Assembly: GCA_040384645.1 (NCBI GenBank)
Contig: JAZKIX010000174.1
Location: forward strand, 1 to 40,759
Reading direction: 5' to 3'
Origin: JAZKIX01 sp040384645
Lineage (GTDB): Bacteria; Pseudomonadota; Gammaproteobacteria; Burkholderiales; Burkholderiaceae_D
DNA length: 40,759 bases
Below the pieces are notes generated by a model. It was given only the letters and a program-made list of their open reading frames with translations, searched no databases and was not told the origin of the DNA. Position numbers and translations under genes: made by a program. Shown here one piece after another: positions 16,270-24,013 of this stretch (the first letter of the stretch is position 1; each line of letters begins with the position of its first letter).

Positions 16270-17379
16270 ATGTCTGGCAATACTTTCGGCATTTTGTTCA
16301 CGGTCACCACTTTTGGCGAATCTCACGGCGCTGCAATCGGCTGCGTTATTGATGGTTGCCCTCCCGGCATGGTTTTGTCCGAGGCTGATATCCAGCCCGA
16401 ATTGGATCGGCGTAAACCCGGCACTTCACGCCACGTTACACAGCGACAAGAGTCCGATACCGTCGAAATCTTGTCCGGCGTATATGAAGGAAAAACTACC
16501 GGCGCCCCTATCGCCCTGTTGATTCGCAACGAAGATCAGCGTAGTAAGGATTACGGCAATATTGCCGAAACATTCCGCCCCGGCCACGCCGATTACACCT
16601 ATTGGCACAAATATGGCATCCGCGATCCACGTGGCGGCGGCCGCTCTTCTGCTCGCTTGACCGCACCCGTTGTGGGCGCCGCTGCGATCGCCAAAAAATG
16701 GTTGCTGGAGCAATATGGCACCACTTTTAAAGGTTGTATGAGCCAGTTGGGAAATATCGCCATCCCGTTCGATGCCTGGTCGCACGTGCCACACAATCCT
16801 TTTTTTGCTGCGACAGCCGATGCAGCCAAAATTAAGGAATTGGAAGATTATATGGATGCTTTGCGAAAGGCCGGCGATTCGATTGGCGCTCGCATCGACG
16901 TGATCGCACAAAACGTGCCGGTCGGTTTGGGCGAACCTATTTATGACAAACTCGACGCCGAAATCGCCTACGCCATGATGGGCATCAATGCCGTGAAAGG
17001 CGTTGAAATTGGGGCCGGCTTTAAAGCAGTAGAGCAAAGAGGTTCCGAACATGGCGACGAACTGACGCCCGATGGCTTTATCGGCAACAATGCCGGCGGC
17101 GTGCTAGGCGGTATTTCTACTGGCCAGGACATCACGGTTTCGATTGCAATCAAACCCACTTCATCGATTCGGGTGCCGCGACAATCAATAGATAAGGCGG
17201 GCAATCCGATTACGGTCGAAACCTTCGGCCGGCATGATCCTTGGGTCGGTATCCGGGCGACCCCGATTGCAGAAGCGATGCTGGCCTTGGTGCTGATGGA
17301 TCACGCCCTGCGTCATCGTGCCCAATGTGGCGATGTCTCAGTATCAACACCGAAAATTGCTGCCAGCAAACCTGTCTGA
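16270..17379 (+). CDS. aroC: Chorismate synthase
   Basis: A 369-residue enzyme that converts 5-enolpyruvylshikimate-3-phosphate to chorismate, the last shikimate-pathway step, using reduced FMN. The N-terminus MSGNTFGILFTVTTFGESHGAA is the family hallmark and fixes the start at 16270 rather than the upstream open frame. Other signatures are RRKPGTSRHVTQRQESD, GRSSARLTA, GIGA-type glycine segments (ISTGQDITVSIAIKPTSSI) and the RHDPWVGIRATPIAEAM block near residue 320. The length is typical. The enzyme feeds the Trp pathway encoded 12 kb further on, but it is not in the same transcript. A repeat copy follows 62 nt after the stop. Confidence 0.97.
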   Translation: MSGNTFGILFTVTTFGESHGAAIGCVIDGCPPGMVLSEADIQPELDRRKPGTSRHVTQRQESDTVEILSGVYEGKTTGAPIALLIRNEDQRSKDYGNIAETFRPGHADYTYWHKYGIRDPRGGGRSSARLTAPVVGAAAIAKKWLLEQYGTTFKGCMSQLGNIAIPFDAWSHVPHNPFFAATADAAKIKELEDYMDALRKAGDSIGARIDVIAQNVPVGLGEPIYDKLDAEIAYAMMGINAVKGVEIGAGFKAVEQRGSEHGDELTPDGFIGNNAGGVLGGISTGQDITVSIAIKPTSSIRVPRQSIDKAGNPITVETFGRHDPWVGIRATPIAEAMLALVLMDHALRHRAQCGDVSVSTPKIAASKPV

Positions 17380-17441
17380 TATGTATTTGATTTTTTGGGC
17401 AGATTTGTTTGCGTATAAGCGAGTGAATCGTCTAATAAATA

Positions 17442-17518
17442 GGGGGTATATGCACAAATACTGCTTATTCCGCACGTATTTGTTGGGTTTATAAATATAC
17501 CTACCCCAGTATTTTTTG
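17442..17518 (+). repeat. Dispersed CCGCACG intergenic repeat, copy B
   Basis: Head GGGGGTATATGC, core CCGCACGTATTTG, tail ATACCTACCCCAGTAT followed by a T run. It lies between aroC and the MFS gene on the same strand as both, ending 126 nt before the TTG start of the MFS gene. The T run after the dyad makes this copy look somewhat like a terminator, but the other copies do not share that. Confidence 0.82.
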
Positions 17519-17644
17519 ACTATTTAGCCTTTTTGTTGTCGTTGTTTCTGCCGGATATGAATCCATCAACTGTTTTTCTGGCTCCCTAGTGCTGGCTTTT
17601 CAAGCCGCAGATTCGTTTCAGTTTACTTATATTAAGAGTATTCC

Positions 17645-18820
17645 TTGCCGCATTCAGCCTGGCCCAAACAGGCCTTTACTTTTGCCCTGTTTTTTTTCGC
17701 CTATTACGCCTACGTAGGTGTGCTCTCGCCTTATGCCAGCCTGTATTTTTCAGATCAAGGCATGACGGTGGCGCAAATCGGCGTATTGATGTCCTTGATG
17801 CAAGTAATGCGTATTTTTGGCCCGAATATGTGGGGTTGGGTCTCAGACCATACGCAAAAACGCGTGACAGTGTTGCGCGTCACCGCGCTCGGGGCATTGG
17901 TGGTATTCGGCGGCATTTTTTTCAGCCATAGTTTCGCCCAATTTTTTATCGTCATGCTGCTGTTGAATTTTTTCACCAGCGCGCAAGGCCCACTTTCGGA
18001 AGCGTTGATGCTGTCCGAGATGAAGGGTGACCTCACCCATTATGGCCGGCTGCGATTGTGGGGTTCCGTCGGCTTCATCGTTGCCGTTACGGCAGCGGGG
18101 CAGCTGCTGGACTGGTGTGGTATCTGGGTCATGCCTTGGATTACGCTGGCATTTTTGGTATTGGTCGGACTGGCTAGCTTGCGGATGCAAGAATCGACGC
18201 ATGTACATGTGCATCAGGTGCCGGTCGCCCTGCGCACCTTGTTGCAACGGCCGGAGGTCCTGGCCTTTTTCACCTCGACGTTTTTTATGGTCGCGGCGCA
18301 TTCATCGCTGTATGTTTTCTACTCGCTCTATCTGGTGCAAATCGGCTACAGCAAAACGGTGGTCGGTTTAATGTGGTCGTTGGGTGTGGCGGCCGAGATT
18401 GTTTTCTTCTATTACCAAACTCCTATATTTCGCCGCTTCGGGATCCGCCAATTGATGTTGTTCAGCTTGGCAATCGCTGTAATCCGATTCGCAATGATCG
18501 GTTTCGGTGCGCAATCGCTGTTGCTGTTGGTGATCGCACAGATATTGCATGCAGCAACGTTTGGGGCGCACCACTCATCTTCCGTCATGACCTTGCAACG
18601 CTGGTTTTCCGGCGGCTTGCAGGCGCGCGGTCAAGCTTTGTACACCAGTATTTCGTATGGCTTGGGCGGTACCGCGGGTGGACTAGTGTTGGGCATGGTG
18701 TGGGATACATTGGGGCCGCAATCGGTTTTCCTGATGGCATCTGGTTTTGCCGGATTGGCGGCTTTGGCTGCATGGTTGTCTTTTTACTGGCAAGCCGTAG
18801 GCAAAGTGCAAGGCGTTTGA
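17645..18820 (+). CDS. MFS transporter of the HcaT (3-phenylpropionate permease) type
   Basis: A 391-residue permease with about 12 hydrophobic segments. The opening FALFFFAYYAYVGVLSPYASLYF and the VLMSLMQVMRIFGPNMWGWVSDHTQKR segment resemble the phenylpropionate-permease subfamily of MFS proteins, which is often found without any aromatic-degradation genes, so the substrate is uncertain. The start is a TTG at 17645 with AAGAG about 8 nt upstream; the first internal ATG would remove two membrane segments. It is flanked by aroC and leuC on the same strand, but with gaps over 200 nt, so it is probably transcribed alone. Confidence 0.82.
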   Translation: MPHSAWPKQAFTFALFFFAYYAYVGVLSPYASLYFSDQGMTVAQIGVLMSLMQVMRIFGPNMWGWVSDHTQKRVTVLRVTALGALVVFGGIFFSHSFAQFFIVMLLLNFFTSAQGPLSEALMLSEMKGDLTHYGRLRLWGSVGFIVAVTAAGQLLDWCGIWVMPWITLAFLVLVGLASLRMQESTHVHVHQVPVALRTLLQRPEVLAFFTSTFFMVAAHSSLYVFYSLYLVQIGYSKTVVGLMWSLGVAAEIVFFYYQTPIFRRFGIRQLMLFSLAIAVIRFAMIGFGAQSLLLLVIAQILHAATFGAHHSSSVMTLQRWFSGGLQARGQALYTSISYGLGGTAGGLVLGMVWDTLGPQSVFLMASGFAGLAALAAWLSFYWQAVGKVQGV

Positions 18821-19031
18821 TTATGCCGAGCCATGCTTCGACGACATGTATTTTCAGCCGGAAATTTGCCCGGTTCAAAGGAAAAATCAAGTAAGCGGAG
18901 CAGGCTATCCCCCGGCGCGACTGGTTTTGCGTTGCGCACCTATGTCATAATCAAGCATTAATTGCCTGTCATTGCGCGGAATTTCTGCATGAGAGGCTAC
19001 AAGATTTGCGGTTATTAAACTTGGTTGAATA

Positions 19032-20432
19032 ATGAATAAGACGCTCTACGACAAACTTTGGGAATCGCACATCGTTCGTGCTGAGGACGATGGCACGACA
19101 ATTCTTTATATCGATCGTCATCTGGTGCATGAAGTGACCAGCCCGCAAGCGTTTGAAGGACTTCGCGTTGCAGGCCGCACGCCTTGGCGGGTTTCAGCCA
19201 ATCTGGCGGTGGCCGACCATAATGTCCCGACCACCAACCGCGCCGGCGGTATCGACGAGCCTGTATCGCGTCTGCAAGTGGAAACGCTAGATGCCAATGC
19301 CAAGAAATACGGCCTGACCTATTTCAATATGGCCGACAAGCGGCAAGGTATCGTCCACGTTATCGGGCCAGAGCAGGGCGCAACATTGCCCGGCATGACT
19401 GTCGTCTGTGGCGATTCCCATACTTCTACCCATGGCGCATTTGCTTGCCTGGCGCATGGTATCGGCACCTCCGAAGTCGAACACGTGCTGGCGACCCAGA
19501 CGTTATTGGCAAAAAAATCGAAAGCAATGTTGGTGCAAGTTGATGGCGCATTGCCAGCCGGCGTTACTGCGAAAGACGTGGTATTGGCCGTGATCGGCAA
19601 AATAGGCACTGCGGGCGGCAACGGTTATGCCATTGAATTTGCCGGCTCAACCATCCGCAGCCTTTCCATGGAAGGGCGCATGACGGTGTGCAATATGGCA
19701 ATCGAGGCTGGTGCCCGTGCCGGCATGATCGCGGTTGATGATGTTACCTTGAATTATGTCAAAGGCCGGCCATTTTCTCCGGTTGGCCCGCAGTGGGATA
19801 GTGCAGTTGAATCTTGGCGCACCTTGCATTCCGACGCTGGTGCGAGATTTGATCTGGTCGTATCCCTCAATGCGGCTGAAATCAAGCCGCAAGTCACCTG
19901 GGGCACCTCGCCTGAAATGGTGGTTGCGGTCGATGGGCGTGTACCTGACCCCGATAAGGAAAAGGATTCGGTAAAGCGCGACGCAATGGAAAAAGCGTTG
20001 GTGTATATGGCACTCAAGCCAAATACCCTGATGTCCGATATTCGTATCGATAAGGTATTCATCGGCTCTTGCACTAATTCACGGATTGAAGATTTGAGAG
20101 CGGCAGCGGCGGTTGTGCGCGGTAAATTTCGCGCTTCCAATGTGCGGCTGGCGATGGTGGTGCCAGGTTCCGGTCTAGTCAAGGATCAGGCTGAGCGAGA
20201 AGGTTTGGATGTCATTTTTCGCGCGGCTGGTTTTGAATGGCGCGAGCCCGGTTGCTCGATGTGCCTGGCGATGAATGCCGACCGCCTTGAACCTGGTGAG
20301 CGCTGTGCGTCGACGTCGAATCGTAATTTTGAGGGAAGGCAAGGCGCGGGTGGTCGCACCCATCTTGTCAGTCCTGCGATGGCTGCTGCTGCAGGTATAG
20401 CAGGGCATTTTGTCGATGTTCGTTCGTTATAA
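19032..20432 (+). CDS. leuC: 3-isopropylmalate dehydratase large subunit
   Basis: A 466-residue aconitase-family subunit that, with LeuD, isomerises 2-isopropylmalate to 3-isopropylmalate in leucine synthesis. The three [4Fe-4S] ligands are Cys347 in IGSCTNSR and Cys408 and Cys411 in GCSMCLAMN. VCGDSHTSTHGAFACLAHGIGTSE around residue 130 and SNRNFEGRQGAGGRTHLVSP near the end are diagnostic. The length equals that of other LeuC proteins. It opens an operon leuC-entericidin-leuD-leuB-asd. A 211-nt leader precedes it but contains no peptide rich in Leu codons, so classic leucine attenuation is not evident. Confidence 0.97.
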   Translation: MNKTLYDKLWESHIVRAEDDGTTILYIDRHLVHEVTSPQAFEGLRVAGRTPWRVSANLAVADHNVPTTNRAGGIDEPVSRLQVETLDANAKKYGLTYFNMADKRQGIVHVIGPEQGATLPGMTVVCGDSHTSTHGAFACLAHGIGTSEVEHVLATQTLLAKKSKAMLVQVDGALPAGVTAKDVVLAVIGKIGTAGGNGYAIEFAGSTIRSLSMEGRMTVCNMAIEAGARAGMIAVDDVTLNYVKGRPFSPVGPQWDSAVESWRTLHSDAGARFDLVVSLNAAEIKPQVTWGTSPEMVVAVDGRVPDPDKEKDSVKRDAMEKALVYMALKPNTLMSDIRIDKVFIGSCTNSRIEDLRAAAAVVRGKFRASNVRLAMVVPGSGLVKDQAEREGLDVIFRAAGFEWREPGCSMCLAMNADRLEPGERCASTSNRNFEGRQGAGGRTHLVSPAMAAAAGIAGHFVDVRSL

Positions 20433-20444
20433 AAAGGTAAATCC

Positions 20445-20576
20445 ATGAAAAAAATACTCGCACTCGCATTATTGGTCGCTTCAGGATATATGTTGGCCGG
20501 TTGCAATACGATGAACGGTTTAGGTAAGGACGTCGAAAAAGTTGGCGAGAAAGTACAGGACGCGTCAAAGAAATGA
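20445..20576 (+). CDS. Entericidin A/B family lipoprotein
   Basis: A 43-residue lipoprotein. The start MKKILALALLVASGYM is a lipoprotein signal peptide and LAGC is the lipobox, predicting cleavage before Cys20 and lipid attachment. The mature part (NTMNGLGKDVEKVGEKVQD) has the short amphipathic helix typical of entericidins. Family members in enterobacteria form an antidote-toxin pair; single copies in betaproteobacteria have no proven role. AAGG lies 9 nt before the ATG. The gene is 12 nt after leuC and 124 nt before leuD. This placement inside the leu operon recurs in Burkholderiales, as far as I recall. The membrane it is sorted to is not certain. Confidence 0.85.
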   Translation: MKKILALALLVASGYMLAGCNTMNGLGKDVEKVGEKVQDASKK

Positions 20577-20577
20577 G

Positions 20578-20674
20578 TTTGAAAAAAATCGACTTTTTTC
20601 TTCGATGATTTTTAAACTGGCTTGTCTATAAATCACTGGAAATACCGGCATGGCGTTCAATTGATCGCCATGCG
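20578..20674 (+). promoter_or_regulatory. Two hairpins between the entericidin gene and leuD
   Basis: The first hairpin pairs AAAATCGA (20585-20592) with TCGAT-ATTTT (20602-20612) around a T-rich loop and is followed by TTT. The second is a perfect 8-bp stem GCATGGCG (20648-20655) and CGCCATGC (20666-20673), 27 nt before the leuD ATG. They could stop part of the transcription after the short lipoprotein gene or protect the upstream mRNA from decay. Confidence 0.45.
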
Positions 20675-20700
20675 TTTCAACAGAAATACGAGCAAATGGC

Positions 20701-21348
20701 ATGAAAAAATTCAATGTTCTTAATGGCTTGGTTGCGCCGCTCGATCGCGCCAATGTGGATACCGATGCGATTATTCCAAAACAGTTTTTGAAATCGATTC
20801 ATCGAACCGGTTTTGGTCCTAATCTGTTTGATGAGTGGCGTTATCTTGATCACGGCGAGCCTGGGCAAGATAACTCAGGACGTCCGTTGAATCCGGATTT
20901 TGTCTTGAATCAAGCGCGATATCAAGGTGCATCGATTCTGCTTACTCGCAAAAATTTCGGCTGCGGATCTTCGCGAGAACATGCGCCTTGGGCTTTGGAT
21001 CAATACGGATTTCGGGCAATTATTGCATCTAGTTTTGCCGACATTTTCTTCAATAATTGCTACAAGAATGGATTGCTGCCGATAGCCCTTTCGGAGCTGC
21101 AGGTCGACCATTTGTTCAACGAAGTTAATGCCTTCCCCGGTTTTCATTTGATTGTTGACCTGGAGCAGCAAAATGTCAGTACGACAAATGGCAGCGTAAC
21201 TTATCCTTTTGAGATCGATGCTTTTCGTAAGTATTGTCTGCTCAACGGGCTTGACGATATTGGTTTGACCTTGCAGCACGCAGATGTGATTCGTGCATTT
21301 GAAGAACGCCATCTTGCGGTCAATCCTTGGTTGGCAAATACGATCTAA
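20701..21348 (+). CDS. leuD: 3-isopropylmalate dehydratase small subunit
   Basis: A 215-residue partner of LeuC that supplies the swivelling domain of the dehydratase. The N-terminal FNVLNGLVAPLDRANVDTDAIIPKQFLKSI and the central NFGCGSSREHAPWALDQYGFRAIIASSFADIFFNN are diagnostic of LeuD. It is near the usual length of about 200-215. It follows the lipoprotein gene by 124 nt, a large gap for two subunits of one enzyme, and that gap carries two hairpins. leuB begins 39 nt after its stop. Confidence 0.97.
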   Translation: MKKFNVLNGLVAPLDRANVDTDAIIPKQFLKSIHRTGFGPNLFDEWRYLDHGEPGQDNSGRPLNPDFVLNQARYQGASILLTRKNFGCGSSREHAPWALDQYGFRAIIASSFADIFFNNCYKNGLLPIALSELQVDHLFNEVNAFPGFHLIVDLEQQNVSTTNGSVTYPFEIDAFRKYCLLNGLDDIGLTLQHADVIRAFEERHLAVNPWLANTI

Positions 21349-21387
21349 GTCGATTTCGCCACCTGTTTTACATCTAAAGTAATCAAT

Positions 21388-22461
21388 ATGAAAATCGCAA
21401 TTTTGCCTGGTGATGGTATCGGCCCTGAGATCGTTGAACAAGCGGTCAGGGTTCTTGGCGCTCTGGATGAGCATTTTGAAATGGAAACGGCACCGGTCGG
21501 CGGTGCTGGTTACGCCGCTTCTGGGCATCCCTTGCCTGAAGCCACTCTCAAACTGGCAAAAGAAGCGGATGCGGTTTTATTCGGTGCAGTAGGCGACTGG
21601 AAGTACGACACCTTGGAACGTTCGCTGCGCCCAGAACAAGCCATTCTTGGATTGCGCAAAAACCTTAGTTTGTTCGCAAATTTACGACCCGCTATCCTTT
21701 ATCCAGAATTGGCCGGCGCTTCGACTTTGAAGCCAGAAGTTGTTTCAGGACTCGATATCCTTATCATCCGTGAACTGACCGGTGATATTTATTTTGGACA
21801 ACCGCGTGGCGTGCGGATTTGCCCGGACGGTCCTTTCAAGGGCGAGCGCGAGGGCTTTGATACCATGCGCTACGCAGAAACTGAAATCAGGCGTATCGCC
21901 CACGTCGCTTTTCAAGCGGCCCAAAAGCGTGGCAAGCGTCTCACAAGCGTTGATAAAGCCAACGTGCTTGAAACTTTTCAGTTTTGGAAAGACATCGTCA
22001 CCGACGTACACAAAGAATATCCGGACGTAGCGTTAGATCATATGTATGTGGATAATGCTGCTATGCAACTTGTACGAGCGCCCAAAAAATTCGATGTGAT
22101 TGTGACGGGTAATATGTTTGGCGATATCTTGTCGGACGCTGCCGCCATGTTGACCGGTTCTATCGGCATGTTGCCATCGGCATCACTGGATGCCAGCAAT
22201 AAGGGGCTGTACGAACCGTCGCATGGTTCTGCGCCTGACATTGCTGGCAAAGGCATTGCCAACCCATTGGCAACAATTTTGTCGGCTGCGATGATGTTGC
22301 GCTTTTCTTTCAATAAGGCAGAACAAGCAGACAGAATTGAAAGCGCAGTGAAAAAAGTATTGGCTCAAGGTTTACGTACACCAGATATCTACGAAAGTGG
22401 CACGACTAAAGTAGGCACTAGGGAAATGGGCGATGCCGTGGTGAAAGCAATCAGCACGTAG
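21388..22461 (+). CDS. leuB: 3-isopropylmalate dehydrogenase
   Basis: A 357-residue NAD-dependent enzyme that oxidises and decarboxylates 3-isopropylmalate to 2-oxoisocaproate. It begins MKIAILPGDGIGPEIV, the usual start. The substrate-binding arginines lie in EQAILGLRKNLSLFANLRPA (around 90-107), the catalytic Lys and Asp in TSVDKANVLETF and DHMYVDNAAMQL, and the cofactor region is EPSHGSAPDIAGKGIANPLATI. It is in the leu operon between leuD and asd, with 96 nt to the asd start. Confidence 0.97.
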   Translation: MKIAILPGDGIGPEIVEQAVRVLGALDEHFEMETAPVGGAGYAASGHPLPEATLKLAKEADAVLFGAVGDWKYDTLERSLRPEQAILGLRKNLSLFANLRPAILYPELAGASTLKPEVVSGLDILIIRELTGDIYFGQPRGVRICPDGPFKGEREGFDTMRYAETEIRRIAHVAFQAAQKRGKRLTSVDKANVLETFQFWKDIVTDVHKEYPDVALDHMYVDNAAMQLVRAPKKFDVIVTGNMFGDILSDAAAMLTGSIGMLPSASLDASNKGLYEPSHGSAPDIAGKGIANPLATILSAAMMLRFSFNKAEQADRIESAVKKVLAQGLRTPDIYESGTTKVGTREMGDAVVKAIST

Positions 22462-22557
22462 TAATTGTTGTTGGCGAGGTCGCGATTTTGTGTGATTTCG
22501 TTAAGGGATTTTTGATCAGGTGGCGGGTTGCACTCGCTTTACGTTGAAGGAATAAAG

Positions 22558-23685
22558 ATGAAATTGGTTGGCTTGGTCGGTTGGCGTGGCATGGTGGGTT
22601 CAGTCTTGATGCAGCGAATGCAAGATGAGAACGATTTCTCATTGATTGAACCGGTTTTCTTTTCTACTTCGAATGCAGGTGGAAAAGCGCCTTCGATGGC
22701 GAAAAATGAAACAGCACTTAAAGATGCCAATGATATTGATGCACTAAAAAAATGCGACATCATTATTACCTGCCAGGGCGGAGACTACACATCAGACGTG
22801 TTCCCCAGATTGCGTGCCGCAGGTTGGCAGGGATACTGGATTGACGCGGCGTCCACGCTACGAATGAATGACGACGCGATCATTGTGCTTGATCCAGTGA
22901 ACCAGCACGTGATCAAAGACGGCCTTGCCAAAGGAATCAAAAATTATATTGGTGGCAATTGCACCGTATCGTGCATGTTGATGGGACTCGGCGGTTTATT
23001 TCAGCATGATTTGGTTGAATGGATTAGCTCTATGACCTATCAAGCGGCATCGGGCGGCGGTGCGCAGCACATGAGAGAGTTGCTAACCCAATTTGGCACG
23101 ATCAATGCTGAAGTTAAAGCGCTACTAGAGAATCCGGCGTCTGCGATCCTTGAGATTGATCGTAAGGTATTAGCTAAGCAACATCTAATGACAGGCGATG
23201 AGACCAAGCAGTTTGGCGTTCCCTTGGCAGGTAATCTGATTCCTTGGATCGATAAGGATTTGGGCAACGGCGTTTCTAAAGAAGAATGGAAAGGCGGCGC
23301 TGAAACTAATAAGATTTTAGGTAAAGGCGCGGCATTTGGTTCCAAGGAAATTCCGGTTGATGGTCTCTGTGTACGTATCGGTGCCATGCGTTGTCATTCT
23401 CAAGCGCTCACCATCAAACTAAAAAAAGACGTGCCTCTAGATGAAATAAATGACATCATTGCGAAAAATAACCGATGGGTAAAAGTTGTACCCAATAATC
23501 GTGAAGCATCGATGCGCGATTTGACCCCCGCTGCGGTCACCGGAAGCTTGCAAATACCTGTTGGTCGACTGCGTAAAATGCAAATGGGGAATGACTATTT
23601 GTCAGGATTTACGGTGGGTGATCAACTTTTGTGGGGTGCTGCCGAGCCTTTGCGCCGTATGTTGCGAATTGTTCTCGAAGATTGA
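22558..23685 (+). CDS. asd: Aspartate-semialdehyde dehydrogenase
   Basis: A 375-residue NADPH-dependent enzyme that reduces aspartyl phosphate to aspartate semialdehyde, the branch point to Lys, diaminopimelate, Met and Thr. The N-terminal MKLVGLVGWRGMVGSVLMQRM is the nucleotide-binding loop and fixes the start at 22558, preceded by AAGGAA. The active-site cysteine is in GGNCTVSCML. The substrate-binding region includes ASGGGAQHMRELL, and RIGAMRCHSQALTIKL lies in the C-terminal domain. It closes the leu-asd cluster before a strong terminator. Confidence 0.96.
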   Translation: MKLVGLVGWRGMVGSVLMQRMQDENDFSLIEPVFFSTSNAGGKAPSMAKNETALKDANDIDALKKCDIIITCQGGDYTSDVFPRLRAAGWQGYWIDAASTLRMNDDAIIVLDPVNQHVIKDGLAKGIKNYIGGNCTVSCMLMGLGGLFQHDLVEWISSMTYQAASGGGAQHMRELLTQFGTINAEVKALLENPASAILEIDRKVLAKQHLMTGDETKQFGVPLAGNLIPWIDKDLGNGVSKEEWKGGAETNKILGKGAAFGSKEIPVDGLCVRIGAMRCHSQALTIKLKKDVPLDEINDIIAKNNRWVKVVPNNREASMRDLTPAAVTGSLQIPVGRLRKMQMGNDYLSGFTVGDQLLWGAAEPLRRMLRIVLED

Positions 23686-23727
23686 ATTTCTTGAAGCTTT
23701 GCCATTGACGTTGTCATTTAGCAACGC

Positions 23728-23773
23728 AAACCCGCAGAATGTTTCTGAAAAGATACGTTTCTGCGGGTTTTAC
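23728..23773 (+). terminator. Rho-independent terminator after asd
   Basis: A perfect 12-bp stem, AAACCCGCAGAA (23728-23739) against TTCTGCGGGTTT (23759-23770), with a T run formed by the end of the right arm. It ends the leuC-to-asd transcript, and its symmetric A/T flanks could work in both directions. Confidence 0.92.
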
Positions 23774-23823
23774 ATATCATGTGAAACTAGTTAAGCTTGC
23801 ATGCGTAAGTCCATGATGATATG

Positions 23824-23852
23824 TTGAAAGTTCCGAAATATTGTTTTAAATA
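23824..23852 (+). promoter_or_regulatory. Candidate promoter for fimV
   Basis: TTGAAA (23824-23829) and TAAATA (23847-23852) with a 17-nt spacer, in an AT-rich region 162 nt before the fimV ATG. Both boxes are near the sigma-70 consensus, but the region is AT-rich enough that chance is possible. Confidence 0.4.
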
Positions 23853-24013
23853 ACTTAAATTTTGCCTTCGTGATGCTTTCTTTGAAGTGCACGGTTCGCA
23901 GGCCATTTGTACCCGATCATTTTTAATGATGCTGTGTATTTTTGGTCTATTTGAGCGGCCTGCTTAAGCATCATTTGTGTTCGACCAAGCATTTGCTAAC
24001 CGTCTGCCTATCC

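Larger units (their letters stand above)
23686..24013. other. Intergenic region between asd and fimV
   Basis: A 328-bp AT-rich gap. It contains the asd terminator (23728-23771), a possible fimV promoter (23824-23852) and a small ATCATT-TTT-AATGAT hairpin near 23917-23931. I see no gene in it; the fimV frame stays open upstream to a TTG at 23942, but the added residues do not look like a signal peptide. Confidence 0.5.

Noticed and set aside
17442..17530. Repeat copy B as a simple aroC terminator
   Set aside because: It ends in a T run, but five similar copies lack one and the sequence is conserved well beyond the stem, so it is classed with the repeat family.
18895..19031. Leucine leader-peptide attenuator before leuC
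   Set aside because: The only short frame (starting 18989) has nine codons and no Leu run; no terminator hairpin follows.
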